Shown here piece after piece: positions 1 through 8,069 of a stretch of DNA of 64,000 nt (position 1 is its first letter; the number at the start of each line of letters is the position of its first letter). The position numbers and the translations under genes are program-made. Source of the DNA: Ga0077527 sp945862135 (GTDB taxonomy: Bacteria > Pseudomonadota > Gammaproteobacteria > Burkholderiales > SG8-41); contig CAXNMF010000002.1 of assembly GCA_964203275.1 (NCBI GenBank), positions 186,001 through 250,000 on the forward strand, given 5' to 3'. The notes under the pieces were generated by a model. It saw only the letters and a list, made by a program, of their open reading frames with translations. It ran no database searches and was not told the DNA's origin.

Positions 1-137
1 GGCTGGAGGCGGTTGAGGAGCGAGCGCGCAGTGAACTGGGCATGATTCGCAAGGACGAGGTATTTTTCCAGGTTCTGGAAGGTGATGCGGTAGCAACCAA
101 TCCGGTTTCGCCCGCATCTCCGCCGCCGGCCAAGTGA
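1..137 (+). CDS. ftsB: Cell division protein FtsB, C-terminal end (partial)
   Basis: The window opens inside a gene; the last 44 codons are read in frame 3 and end at the TGA at 135-137. The visible end contains EERARSELGMIRKDEVFFQV, the typical tail of the small bitopic divisome protein FtsB, which pairs with FtsL and FtsQ. A short Pro/Ala-rich extension follows. The start, membrane segment and coiled coil lie outside the window. In betaproteobacteria ftsB normally follows eno, which cannot be checked here. Identification rests on this one motif. Confidence 0.75.
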   Translation, partial: LEAVEERARSELGMIRKDEVFFQVLEGDAVATNPVSPASPPPAK

Positions 138-147
138 CGGATTTTCA

Positions 148-999
148 ATGAGTGCAATTATCATCGATGGCACCGCAATCGCCAAGCAGGTGCTTGCGGA
201 GCAGCAATCACGAGCTGCAGCGCTGACGGCAGCGGGGCGCCAGCCCGGCCTCGCCGTGATTCTGGTTGGCGATAACCAGGCCTCGGCGGTTTATGTTCGC
301 AGCAAGGAGCGTGCATGTCGCGAGGCAGGCGTTCTGACATTCGACACGCGATTGCCGGCGACGACGAGCGAAGCAGAACTGTTAAAGCATGTCGATGCGC
401 TCAATACTGATGACAGGGTGCACGGCATATTGGTGCAGTTACCGCTGCCGGCGCACATCAATGCAGTCAATGTTCTTCAGCGTATTTCCGTGACGAAGGA
501 CGTTGATGGCTTCAACTGGCGCAATCTGGGGGCACTGCTCGACGGTCATGCCGCGCTGGCACCGTGCACCCCGTCCGGCAGCATGATCCTGCTGGAGCGC
601 GCAGGCGTGCCTATCGCCGGCCGTCACGCCGTGGTTCTTGGCCGCAGCAGCATCGTTGGCAAGCCTGCGGCGCTGATGCTGCTGGAGCGCAATGCAACGG
701 TCACGGTCTGTCATTCGCGAACCGCCGATCTGGCGGCAATGACCCGTCAGGCCGATATTCTCCTGTGCGCCATCGGCAGACCGCGGATGATCACTGCGGA
801 GATGGTGAAACCCGGCGCCGCAATCATCGACATCGGCATCAATCGTCTGCCGGATGGCAAGCTTTGCGGTGATGTCGATTACGATTCGGTGCGCGAGGTG
901 GCTGGCTGGATCACGCCGGTGCCCGGTGGTGTCGGCCCGATGACGGTGGCCATGGTCATTGCCAACGTGGTCAGTGCTGCTTCTCGTACAGCAAACTGA
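148..999 (+). CDS. folD: Bifunctional methylenetetrahydrofolate dehydrogenase/cyclohydrolase FolD
   Basis: A 283-residue protein of normal FolD length. It interconverts 5,10-methylene-THF and 10-formyl-THF in the cytosol using NADP. Visible signatures are the YVRSKERACREAG stretch with the catalytic Lys near residue 53, the VQLPLP motif, the dehydrogenase motif VVLGRSSIVGKP and the C-terminal PVPGGVGPMTVAM. The start is the ATG 10 nt after the ftsB stop, preceded by a weak purine-rich stretch, so the two genes may be cotranscribed. Nothing unusual is seen. Confidence 0.95.
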   Translation: MSAIIIDGTAIAKQVLAEQQSRAAALTAAGRQPGLAVILVGDNQASAVYVRSKERACREAGVLTFDTRLPATTSEAELLKHVDALNTDDRVHGILVQLPLPAHINAVNVLQRISVTKDVDGFNWRNLGALLDGHAALAPCTPSGSMILLERAGVPIAGRHAVVLGRSSIVGKPAALMLLERNATVTVCHSRTADLAAMTRQADILLCAIGRPRMITAEMVKPGAAIIDIGINRLPDGKLCGDVDYDSVREVAGWITPVPGGVGPMTVAMVIANVVSAASRTAN

Positions 1000-1111
1000 C
1001 CCAGCTCGCAGGGTTCTGACATCGGTCTGAAACCCGCCGGATAACCCGGTTCGCAGACTATTGCACTACTACGGTGCTTCCTGCTCCCGGCATCAGGTTA
1101 GGAATATTACA

Positions 1112-1134
1112 TAAGTAATTGTTTATATTGATTA
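1112..1134 (+). repeat. AT-rich interrupted palindrome family, copy 1
   Basis: This AT-rich stretch between folD and the GntR gene contains the family core TAATTGTTTATATTGATTAT. It resembles the copies near 13.08, 24.7, 40.6, 45.1, 58.1 and 62.9 kb. It is more diverged than the copies at 13.08 and 62.9 kb. It may serve the GntR promoter, but no convincing -35/-10 pair is seen. Confidence 0.45.
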
Positions 1135-1207
1135 TTTATCATCAATAAGTACTTGGCATAAGTTCTGCATGCAATCCATCGGTTTATTGGATATCAGGAC
1201 TGCAGCC

Positions 1208-1984
1208 ATGCGCACGATAAATACCGACCCGGTCCCGTTCAATACCTCTGCGGTAGCTGAATCCGACGCGCCTCGGCTTACCCTGCATGAGCAGGTTTTC
1301 AATAATTTGCGCGAACGCATCCTGACCGGAGACTTCGCTCCCCACCAGCAACTGCCAAGCGAGGCTTGCCTGATGCGCGCCTTTGGCGTCAGTCGCGTTA
1401 CTGTAAGGCAGGCGCTCAAGGATCTGGTGGCCGAGGGACTGATCTACAGCCAGCAGGGTAAGGGCAGTTTCGTCAGCGCACCGCGCGCAACCTACAATCT
1501 CAGTGCGCTGCTGGGTTTTCACGAAGCGATGCAGGGCAAACCGTTTATTGCGACTTCAAGCGTGTGTTCATGTCGCGAAGTTGACGCGAGCAGGGAGACC
1601 GCTTCTGCGCTGCATATGAAGCGTGGAGGCAGCGTGTTGGAAGTCAAACGAATTCGCTACCTTAATGCGCGGCCGGTTTCGGTGGAACTGAGCTATTTTC
1701 CGCTGGATGTGGGTAATCGGATTCGCGGTGAAGACCTGACTCAGGACATCTTTCCGCTGCTCGAGACCCGTGGCATCACCTTGGGGCGCTCCCGGCTGTG
1801 GATTGAGGCGCAACCCTGTCCTGCAGCGTTTGCCGCCGACCTTTCGATCCGCCCAGGAGAACCGGTGTTGCATATGTCCCGCCTGACCAGCAGCGCGCTG
1901 GAGCGACCGGTTGATTACGAGCATATCTATTGCCGTGGTGATTCGTACCAGTACAAGGTCGAGTTGCGTCGCCATCCCTATTAA
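1208..1984 (+). CDS. GntR-family transcriptional regulator (HutC/FarR type, UTRA domain)
   Basis: Residues 20-90 form the winged-helix GntR domain (LHEQVFNNLRERILTGDF, then LPSEACLMRAFGVSRVTVRQAL). The rest, from about residue 100, matches the UTRA ligand-binding fold of the HutC/FarR branch, with the usual motifs around EVKRIRYLNARPVSVELSYF. I chose the ATG at 1208 because AGGA lies about 9 nt upstream; an in-frame ATG at 1169 would add 13 residues but has no ribosome site. The gene lies immediately upstream of, and in the same direction as, the flavoprotein/transporter operon. It is therefore the likely local repressor or sensor; that role is inferred. Confidence 0.85.
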   Translation: MRTINTDPVPFNTSAVAESDAPRLTLHEQVFNNLRERILTGDFAPHQQLPSEACLMRAFGVSRVTVRQALKDLVAEGLIYSQQGKGSFVSAPRATYNLSALLGFHEAMQGKPFIATSSVCSCREVDASRETASALHMKRGGSVLEVKRIRYLNARPVSVELSYFPLDVGNRIRGEDLTQDIFPLLETRGITLGRSRLWIEAQPCPAAFAADLSIRPGEPVLHMSRLTSSALERPVDYEHIYCRGDSYQYKVELRRHPY

Positions 1985-2040
1985 TCATCCTTTAGCAGCA
2001 GGTTCAGGTGCGCCATGTTGGTGCGGTACTGTCGGCGCGC

Positions 2041-2130
2041 ACTTGTGCAGAGCATCACGTTTAATACAAGTTGAGGCGCTCCTGATCTCGGGTGACCGGT
2101 AAAGAATCAATCTCCAGGGAGCGCTTGTAT
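2041..2130. promoter_or_regulatory. Inverted repeat and candidate GntR half-sites upstream of the flavoprotein operon
   Basis: The gap between the GntR gene and the flavoprotein gene contains ATACAAG at 2064-2070 and CTTGTAT at 2124-2130, plus a nearby ACTTGT at 2041. Inside the outer pair sit GCGCTCCTG (2076-2084) and CAGGGAGCGC (2115-2124), so the region forms a long imperfect inverted repeat. TTGTAT/ATACAA half-sites resemble those reported for HutC/FarR-type GntR proteins. Whether this is an operator, a leader hairpin or both cannot be settled by reading. Confidence 0.4.
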
Positions 2131-2171
2131 CGTGGCACGGCGGTTGCTGTATCACCTTCAGGAAATCCCGC

Positions 2172-3968
2172 ATGCCTACCGACGAAACGGAGCCTGCGCG
2201 GACTGATTGCAGCGAACCGGAGAGCGACTTGAACATTCCTGAAATGATTACGATGGAAACCGACGTGCTGGTTGTCGGCGGCGGTACTGCCGGCCCGATG
2301 GCGGCGGTCAAGGCCAAGGAGAAAAACCCCAAGCTGCGCGTCATGCTTCTGGAGAAAGCCAATGTCAAGCGCAGCGGCGCGATCTCCATGGGGATGGACG
2401 GACTTAACAACGCAGTACTCCCCGGACATGCTACGCCGGAGCAATACACCAAGGAAATCACCGTCGCCAACGACGGCATCGTCAACCAGAAGACGGTGTA
2501 TGCCTACGCGCAGAACAGCGCTAAAACCATCGACGAACTGGATCGCTGGGGCGTCAAGTTCGAGAAGGATGAAACCGGCGATTACGCAGTACGCAAGGTT
2601 CACCACATCGGCACCTACGTACTGCCGATGCCGGAAGGGCATCACATGAAGAAAATCCTTTATCGCCAACTCAAGCGGACGCGTGTCGAAGTCGTGAACC
2701 GCGTCGTGGCAACGAGAGTCATCACCGACAAGCAGGGCCGTGCTTCCGGCCTGATGGGATTCGATTGCCGGACCGGCCAGTTTGTCGTGATCCGCGCCAA
2801 GACCGTCATTCTCTGCTGCGGAGCTGCCGGCCGCATCGGCCTGCCAACCTCCGGCTACCTGTTCGGCACCTACGAAAATCCGACCAATGCCGGCGACGGT
2901 TACGCGATGGCTTACCACGCCGGTGCAGAACTTGCGAATCTGGAGTGTTTTCAGATCAATCCGCTGATCAAGGACTACAACGGCCCGGCATGTGCTTATG
3001 TCACCGGACCCTTTGGCGGCTATACCTCCAATGCCCATGGTGAGCGCTTTATCGAGTGCGACTACTGGAGCGGTCAGATGATGTGGGAGTTTTATCGCGA
3101 GCTGGAGGGCGGCAAGGGGCCGGTGTTCCTCAAGCTCGATCATCTGGCTGAAGAAACCATCGCCAATATCGAAGTGATCCTGCATACCAACGAGCGCCCG
3201 AGCCGTGGTCGTTTCCACGATGGCCGCGGAACCAATTACCGGCAGAAAATGATCGAGATGCACATTTCCGAGATTGGATTCTGCAGCGGCCACAGCGCCT
3301 CCGGTGTCTGGGTCAACGAAAAGGCTGAAACCACGGTGCCCGGGCTTTATGCGGCCGGCGACATGGCCAGCGTACCGCACAACTACATGCTGGGTGCGTT
3401 CACCTACGGCTGGTTTGCCGGGGAAAACGCCGCAGAGTATTGCGCGGAAAATGCCCTCGGTGAGGTCGATGAGGGGCAGATCGCTGCCGAGCACGCACGG
3501 ATCATGGCGCCGCTCGCGTGCGCCGACGGCATTCCGCCCAATCAGCTGGAATACAAACTCCGGCGCATGGTCAACGATTACCTGCAACCGCCCAAGGTCA
3601 CGCGCAAGATGGAGCTCGGCCTGGAACGTTTTGCCGAGATCGGTGATGACATCAAGAATCTCAGTGCAGCGAATCCGCACGAACTGATGCGGGCGATGGA
3701 GGTTCAGCACATCCACGATTGCGCCAACATGGCTGCGCATGCATCACTGTTCCGCAAGGAGAGCCGCTGGGGTCTTTACCACTACCGTGTCGATTATCCA
3801 GAGCGCAATGATGAGGAGTGGTTCACCCACTGTCACTTGCGCAAGTCCGCTGAAGGGCAGATGGAAAGCATCAAGCGCCCGGTCGAACCCTACATCCTGC
3901 CGCTCGACGAAGACGAGAAGACTGCTTACCAGCGGTTGCGCATCGTCAAAGACGCGGCCCACGCCTGA
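2172..3968 (+). CDS. AprA-like FAD-dependent oxidoreductase (fumarate reductase/succinate dehydrogenase flavoprotein family)
   Basis: A 598-residue soluble flavoprotein. The FAD Rossmann motif is VVGGGTAG near residues 34-41, followed by LLEKANVKRSGA; a second FAD motif is GLYAAGDMAS. The C-terminal helical part (HELMRAMEV, LFRKESRWGLYHYRVDYPE, NDEEWF) closely resembles dissimilatory APS reductase alpha (AprA). The AprA-family Asn (N79/N80) and active-site His (H374 in SGHSASGVWV) appear present. The position I align to the APS-binding Arg of AprA (FRFKDGYGP) reads PLIKDYNGP, i.e. Leu265. The next gene is an AprB-like ferredoxin, so they probably form an alpha/beta pair. There is no sat, aprM or qmo gene nearby. 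Substrate unknown. The start ATG has AGGA upstream; M25 is an alternative. Confidence 0.85.
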   Translation: MPTDETEPARTDCSEPESDLNIPEMITMETDVLVVGGGTAGPMAAVKAKEKNPKLRVMLLEKANVKRSGAISMGMDGLNNAVLPGHATPEQYTKEITVANDGIVNQKTVYAYAQNSAKTIDELDRWGVKFEKDETGDYAVRKVHHIGTYVLPMPEGHHMKKILYRQLKRTRVEVVNRVVATRVITDKQGRASGLMGFDCRTGQFVVIRAKTVILCCGAAGRIGLPTSGYLFGTYENPTNAGDGYAMAYHAGAELANLECFQINPLIKDYNGPACAYVTGPFGGYTSNAHGERFIECDYWSGQMMWEFYRELEGGKGPVFLKLDHLAEETIANIEVILHTNERPSRGRFHDGRGTNYRQKMIEMHISEIGFCSGHSASGVWVNEKAETTVPGLYAAGDMASVPHNYMLGAFTYGWFAGENAAEYCAENALGEVDEGQIAAEHARIMAPLACADGIPPNQLEYKLRRMVNDYLQPPKVTRKMELGLERFAEIGDDIKNLSAANPHELMRAMEVQHIHDCANMAAHASLFRKESRWGLYHYRVDYPERNDEEWFTHCHLRKSAEGQMESIKRPVEPYILPLDEDEKTAYQRLRIVKDAAHA

Positions 3969-3976
3969 AAGGATTC

Positions 3977-4213
3977 ATGATGACTTATGCCGCGCAAAGA
4001 ACCAGTGTTCCGGTCACCGTTGATGAAGATAAATGCATCGCGCAGAAGGGCTGCACGGTGTGTGTCGATGTCTGCCCGCTGGACGTGCTGGCCATCGATC
4101 TGCTGAAAGGCAAGGCCTATATGAAATATGACGAATGCTGGTATTGCATGCCCTGCGAGAAGGATTGCCCGACCGGGGCTGTGCAGGTCGAAATTCCTTA
4201 CCTGCTGCGCTAA
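3977..4213 (+). CDS. Two-cluster 4Fe-4S ferredoxin, AprB-like
   Basis: This 78-residue protein starts 8 nt after the flavoprotein gene. It has two Cys clusters: CIAQKGCTVCVDVCP (C-X5-C-X2-C-X3-CP) and CWYCMPCEKDCPTGA (C-X2-C-X2-C-X3-CP). The CWYC...CP-GA pattern is that of the beta subunit of APS reductase, but the protein ends soon after the second cluster. It therefore lacks the C-terminal tail that wraps the alpha subunit in true AprB. It most likely carries electrons to or from the adjacent flavoprotein. ATG at 3980 is an equally possible start. Confidence 0.85.
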   Translation: MMTYAAQRTSVPVTVDEDKCIAQKGCTVCVDVCPLDVLAIDLLKGKAYMKYDECWYCMPCEKDCPTGAVQVEIPYLLR

Positions 4214-4223
4214 GGGGATCGCG

Positions 4224-5195
4224 ATGACCAGTCTGCCTGCTGCCGGATTTTCCCCGACGGAACTGACCTCAAGGCTCAGGGATCCTGACCCTGAAGTACG
4301 GCGTATTGCGGTCATGGAGCTGCCGTACTGTGACGAGGATGACATTCTTCCGCTGTTGCTCGCCGCAATGGCGGATGGTGATGCACTGGTCCGCACCGAA
4401 GCGGCAAAAGCCATCGAGGGTTTTGAGGAGCCGGAAGCGGTAGCTGCCCTGCTGGCGATGTTGCATGACCATTCGGAAGACGCACGGCGCGCTGCTGCTG
4501 AAACACTGTCAGAACTGAAAAATGACAGCAACAGCGATTTGCTGTTGCAGCATGTCAATGATAACGATCCGTTTGCCAAGGCTGCCGTGTTCAGGGCACT
4601 GCGGCCCTTGCGCGCAGCCGGTAGTCTTGCCCCCGCATTGGAGGGACTGGAACATCCGGCTCCACAGGTTCGCCGCGAGGCCACCGGTGTGCTGGGTTAT
4701 TTGCGGAATGCCGGCTCGCTGGGCCCGTTGACCCGGGTTGCAATGAACGACCCTGACCCCGAAGTGCGGCGAATTGCCGTCGGGGCGCTCGGATTCGCCA
4801 CTGACGTCGAGGTATTGCCGGCGCTGACCCATGCGCTCAGCGACAATTCCTGGCAGGTCAGGGAAGAGGCGGCAGGCACACTTGGGAAGCTGAAACTCAA
4901 CGGTGCAGTTGGCCATTTGATCGGCGTCATGAATGACCCGTACTGGCAGGTTCGCATTCGCGCCGCGCGCAGTCTCGGACGACTAAAGGCGGCGGATGCG
5001 CTGGATGTGCTGTTCTCCGCACTGACCCACGAAATAAGCAATCTCCGGAAGGAGGCGGCTGTGGCGCTGGGCGAAATCGGTGATCTGCGGGCCATACCGG
5101 CGCTGGAAGCGGCTCTGCTGGATCCGGATCCCGACGTACGAAAACTCACGCAGTTGGCGCTGAAGAGCCTTCAGGCCGCCAATTCAAAACGCTGA
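4224..5195 (+). CDS. HEAT-repeat protein (PBS-lyase type repeats)
   Basis: This 323-residue protein consists almost wholly of about nine HEAT repeats of roughly 31 residues, with recurring DPDPEVRRIAV, EVRREA and VREEAAGTLG segments. The repeats resemble the EZ-HEAT repeats of phycobilisome lyases (CpcE/F), but nothing here suggests bilins. No signal peptide is seen, so it is cytosolic. The start at 4224 follows AAGGGGA and lies 10 nt after the ferredoxin stop, so translation is probably coupled. By position it may be a scaffold or assembly factor for the flavoprotein-ferredoxin complex; that is inference. Confidence 0.8.
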   Translation: MTSLPAAGFSPTELTSRLRDPDPEVRRIAVMELPYCDEDDILPLLLAAMADGDALVRTEAAKAIEGFEEPEAVAALLAMLHDHSEDARRAAAETLSELKNDSNSDLLLQHVNDNDPFAKAAVFRALRPLRAAGSLAPALEGLEHPAPQVRREATGVLGYLRNAGSLGPLTRVAMNDPDPEVRRIAVGALGFATDVEVLPALTHALSDNSWQVREEAAGTLGKLKLNGAVGHLIGVMNDPYWQVRIRAARSLGRLKAADALDVLFSALTHEISNLRKEAAVALGEIGDLRAIPALEAALLDPDPDVRKLTQLALKSLQAANSKR

Positions 5196-5217
5196 TCCAA
5201 GCGCTTACGGAACTGAC

Positions 5218-5544
5218 ATGGCCTACGTTGTCACTGAACCCTGCGTCAATTGTCGATACACCGATTGTGTCGATGTGTGTCCGGTGGATTGTTTTCATAT
5301 CGGGCCCAACTTTCTGGTCATTGATCCCGCAGTCTGTATTGATTGCACCTTGTGTGTTGACGAGTGTCCTGTTGAAGCCATTTGCGAAGCATCCGAGGTG
5401 CCGGAAGGGCAGGAGCATTTCATCGAACTCAATGCTCGTTATGCAGCGGTCTGGCCGGTGATTACCGATAAGCGCGAGCCTCTGCCCACCGCTGAAGAGT
5501 GGGCGAGCATTCCCGAAAAGCATTCCGAACTGAAGGAAGCATGA
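5218..5544 (+). CDS. fdxA: 7Fe ferredoxin of the FdxA type ([3Fe-4S][4Fe-4S])
   Basis: A 108-residue protein with the full Azotobacter-type ferredoxin I pattern: YVVTEPCVNCRYTDCVDVCP, VDCFHIGPNFLVIDP, CIDCTLCVDECP and the C-terminal LNARYAAVWPVIT. Length and tail match FdxA, which carries one 3Fe and one 4Fe cluster and moves low-potential electrons in the cytosol. It sits between the HEAT-repeat gene and the transporter genes, so the operon has two different ferredoxins. Many genomes carry fdxA alone elsewhere, so its presence inside this operon is informative. Confidence 0.9.
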   Translation: MAYVVTEPCVNCRYTDCVDVCPVDCFHIGPNFLVIDPAVCIDCTLCVDECPVEAICEASEVPEGQEHFIELNARYAAVWPVITDKREPLPTAEEWASIPEKHSELKEA

Positions 5545-5660
5545 ACATGAGCCTGCTTTACATAAATGCGGGCCTTGCGAAAGCATCGTTGCAGCAGCCG
5601 GAGGAGTTTGAAATGCGCAGGGGTAGTTTCTTGTCTTCACACATCATCCGGAGATCAGCC

Positions 5661-7115
5661 ATGAACAGTTCCATTTCGGGATCAGCAGTAAATGCGGCAC
5701 GGGTCATACGGCTCGCTGCAGCAGCTTGCATTGCATTTGCAATCGGCGTGACCGGCGCAAACGCTCAAACAACCATCAAGATCGGCATTGGCACTCAGAA
5801 CACCACAACCAATACCGTGACCGGCGGCATCGTCATCAAGGAAATGAAGTTGCTGGAGAAGTATCTGCCGAAAACCGGGAAATATGCAGGTGTGAAATAT
5901 GAATTTGACTGGCAGAACTTCACTTCCGGGCCGCCTATCACCAACGGCCTGATGGCGGACAAGATCCATATTGGCATGATGGGGGATTACCCCTTGCTGG
6001 TGGCCGGCGCGACCGGGCAGAGCACGAAGAACGAAACGCAGCTGATCGCGCTTATTGCCTATAACCAGTTCGGCGCAGGCAACGGTGTGGTGGTGCACAA
6101 GGATTCACCGTATTACGAGTTGTCCGATCTGAAAGGCAAGCTGGTTTCAGTACCCTTCGGCTCCGCCGCCCACGGCATGATGCTGCAGGCAATGCAGGCC
6201 CGGGGCTGGCCGGAGAATTTCTGGAATCTGGCGAGCCAGTCTCCCGAGGTCGGCACCACCAACCTTCAGGAAAAGCGCATTGACGGCCATGGCGATTTCG
6301 TCCCCTTTGCCGAGTTGCTGCCGTTCCGCGGCTTCGCGCGAAAGATTTTCGACGGTGCGGAAACCAAGATTCCGACGTTTCACGGTGTGGTGATCCGCAA
6401 GGATTTTGGCGAAAAATATCCGGAAATCATCGTGGCCTACATCAAGGCGCTGATGGAGGCCAATGACTGGGTGCGCAAAAATCCGAAGCTGGCAATGGAG
6501 AAAATCGAGGAATGGACCAAGATCGAGAAGGAAGTGGCCTATATCTTCCTCGGACCCAGTGGCGTGCACACGCTGGATCCGACGATCAAGCCGAAATGGG
6601 TGGAAACCCTCGGCGTGGTTCACGGCGTGCTGCAGAAGATGGGCCGGGTCAAAGAGTTTGACGCCAAGGCCTGGGTCAATGAAAGCTATCTGAAGCAGGC
6701 ATTCACGGAACTAAAGCTCGACTACGACAAGCAGAAGGCATCGTTCTCAGGATATGAAATCAGCGGTCAGGACGCCCTGTGCAACGCACCGATCAAGCAG
6801 CCGCGCGAAGCCGGCGAGATCTGGGTGGCCGGCGGCAATATCGAGCCTTACAGTTCGGCCCTTTGCACCTTGGCCGGCATCCGGAAGTATCAAGGCGAAG
6901 GAAAGAAAATCAACGTGGCTTATGTCTTCGACAAGTCGCTGGGCATCAAGCTGTTTGCCGACAAGGCGTTTTACGCGGTGAATGCAACCGATCCGAAAAA
7001 ACCGCAGATCGTGCCTTTCCTGCTGAAGAAGGACGCAGAGGCGCATGTCGCCAAGGGCGGCGGCAAACTGGCGACCTATGCTGAAGCGCTGGCAGCGGCG
7101 AACCTCGGCAAATAA
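5661..7115 (+). CDS. NitT/TauT-type ABC transporter substrate-binding protein with C-terminal NosL-like domain
   Basis: A 484-residue periplasmic protein. A signal peptide ends near ANAQ. Residues about 38-350 are an NMT1/SsuA-like binding protein (TTIKIGIG, LMADKIHIGMMGDYPLL, VSVPFGSAAHGMML), the family that binds sulfonates, nitrate, bicarbonate or pyrimidines. From about residue 370 the sequence changes character. DALCNAP (C374), SSALCTLAGI (C402), VAYVFDKSLGIKLFADKAFY and AHVAKGGGKLATYAEA look like the copper lipoprotein NosL, though the second Cys and the Met of the NosL CxxCGM site are missing. I chose ATG 5661 after GGAG; ATG 5613 has a stronger GGAGGAG and would lengthen the signal peptide. 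The ligand is unknown. Confidence 0.85.
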   Translation: MNSSISGSAVNAARVIRLAAAACIAFAIGVTGANAQTTIKIGIGTQNTTTNTVTGGIVIKEMKLLEKYLPKTGKYAGVKYEFDWQNFTSGPPITNGLMADKIHIGMMGDYPLLVAGATGQSTKNETQLIALIAYNQFGAGNGVVVHKDSPYYELSDLKGKLVSVPFGSAAHGMMLQAMQARGWPENFWNLASQSPEVGTTNLQEKRIDGHGDFVPFAELLPFRGFARKIFDGAETKIPTFHGVVIRKDFGEKYPEIIVAYIKALMEANDWVRKNPKLAMEKIEEWTKIEKEVAYIFLGPSGVHTLDPTIKPKWVETLGVVHGVLQKMGRVKEFDAKAWVNESYLKQAFTELKLDYDKQKASFSGYEISGQDALCNAPIKQPREAGEIWVAGGNIEPYSSALCTLAGIRKYQGEGKKINVAYVFDKSLGIKLFADKAFYAVNATDPKKPQIVPFLLKKDAEAHVAKGGGKLATYAEALAAANLGK

Positions 7116-7136
7116 TCGGCAAACGGGAGCCGGGTA

Positions 7137-8069
7137 ATGAGTACCGTGCAGGCATTGCGCAAGAATGGAGTTCCGGATGAAGAGGGCCGTGAGAACGCCC
7201 CTCAGGCGCCGGTGGCGGCGGCCATCATCAGGCCGCCGCTGGCGGTGCAACCTCCGGCCGCACGGAATCCGGCGCTGCTGTGGTTGCGCAGCAATGGCGT
7301 GAGCATGGTGTTGTGGGCGGTTTCCATCGGGATCCTGCTGGGCATCTGGTATGTCGGAACGCGTTACAAGCTTGAGTTCTACATCCGCTTCACCAATGTG
7401 CCGACGCCGGCGGAAGTGCTGCAGAAGGTGACGGAGGTCAACCAGTCGGGGAAATTCCTGGTCAATATCGGCATCAGCGTGCGCCGCATCCTGACCGGCT
7501 TTTCGATCGCGGTGGTGCTGGGTTCCCTGCTGGGGCTGCTGATCGGGCGCTATCGTGTGATGCGCGACCTGCTGTTTCCGATCTGTGAGGTGTTGCGGCC
7601 GATTCCGGCAATTGCCTGGGTGCCGATGGCCATCATGCTGTGGCCGACCAATGAGGTGAGCATCGTCTTCATCACTTTCCTCGGCTCCTTCTTCCCGATT
7701 CTGATCAATACCATCCATGGTGTGCATTCCATCGATCCGGTGCTGATTCGTGCAGCGCGCAGCCTTGGCGCGAACGAATTCCGCCTTTTTGCCAACGTGA
7801 TCCTCCCCGGCGCAATGCCGCACATCTTCACCGGCTTCTCGGTCGGCATGGGTGTGGCCTGGGTGTCGTTGATCGCGGCGGAGATGATCTCCGGGCAGTT
7901 CGGCGTCGGGTATTTCACCTGGGAAGCCTATTCGCTGGTCAGTTATTCGGAGATCGGGCTGGGCATGATCACAATCGGCGTGCTGGGTCTGGTTTGCAGC
8001 GGCGTCATCCAGATCATCGGCAGACTGCTGATGCCTTGGTCAACTTTTGCCAGCGCGGGGAAAAAATGA
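7137..8069 (+). CDS. NitT/TauT-type ABC transporter permease
   Basis: A 310-residue inner-membrane protein of the SsuC/TauC family. A Pro/Ala-rich N-terminal segment of about 45 residues precedes six predicted membrane segments. The cytoplasmic EAA loop reads AARSLGANEFRLFANVILPGAMPHI, the site that docks the ATPase. The start follows GGAGCCGGGTA. The stop overlaps the ATPase start (ATGA), so the two are translationally coupled and probably expressed together. Confidence 0.92.
   Translation: MSTVQALRKNGVPDEEGRENAPQAPVAAAIIRPPLAVQPPAARNPALLWLRSNGVSMVLWAVSIGILLGIWYVGTRYKLEFYIRFTNVPTPAEVLQKVTEVNQSGKFLVNIGISVRRILTGFSIAVVLGSLLGLLIGRYRVMRDLLFPICEVLRPIPAIAWVPMAIMLWPTNEVSIVFITFLGSFFPILINTIHGVHSIDPVLIRAARSLGANEFRLFANVILPGAMPHIFTGFSVGMGVAWVSLIAAEMISGQFGVGYFTWEAYSLVSYSEIGLGMITIGVLGLVCSGVIQIIGRLLMPWSTFASAGKK

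Noticed and set aside
1034..1110. Terminator search after folD
   Set aside because: Some short inverted matches exist but no stem with a T-run, so no terminator is called.
2061..3740. Long open frame (559 codons) on the minus strand opposite the AprA-like gene
   Set aside because: It is exactly antisense to a protein with clear FAD motifs, and its His/Arg/Gly-rich translation shows no family motif. Long antisense frames are common in GC-rich genes.
3977..5544. Interpretation of the locus as true dissimilatory APS reductase (aprBA)
   Set aside because: Gene order is A then B, the beta subunit lacks its tail, the APS arginine seems missing and no sat, aprM or qmo gene is present.
6747..7823. 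358-codon minus-strand frame across the binding-protein and permease genes
   Set aside because: It spans two genuine coding regions on the other strand, and its translation is His/Arg/Asp-rich and low-complexity, as expected of a shadow.
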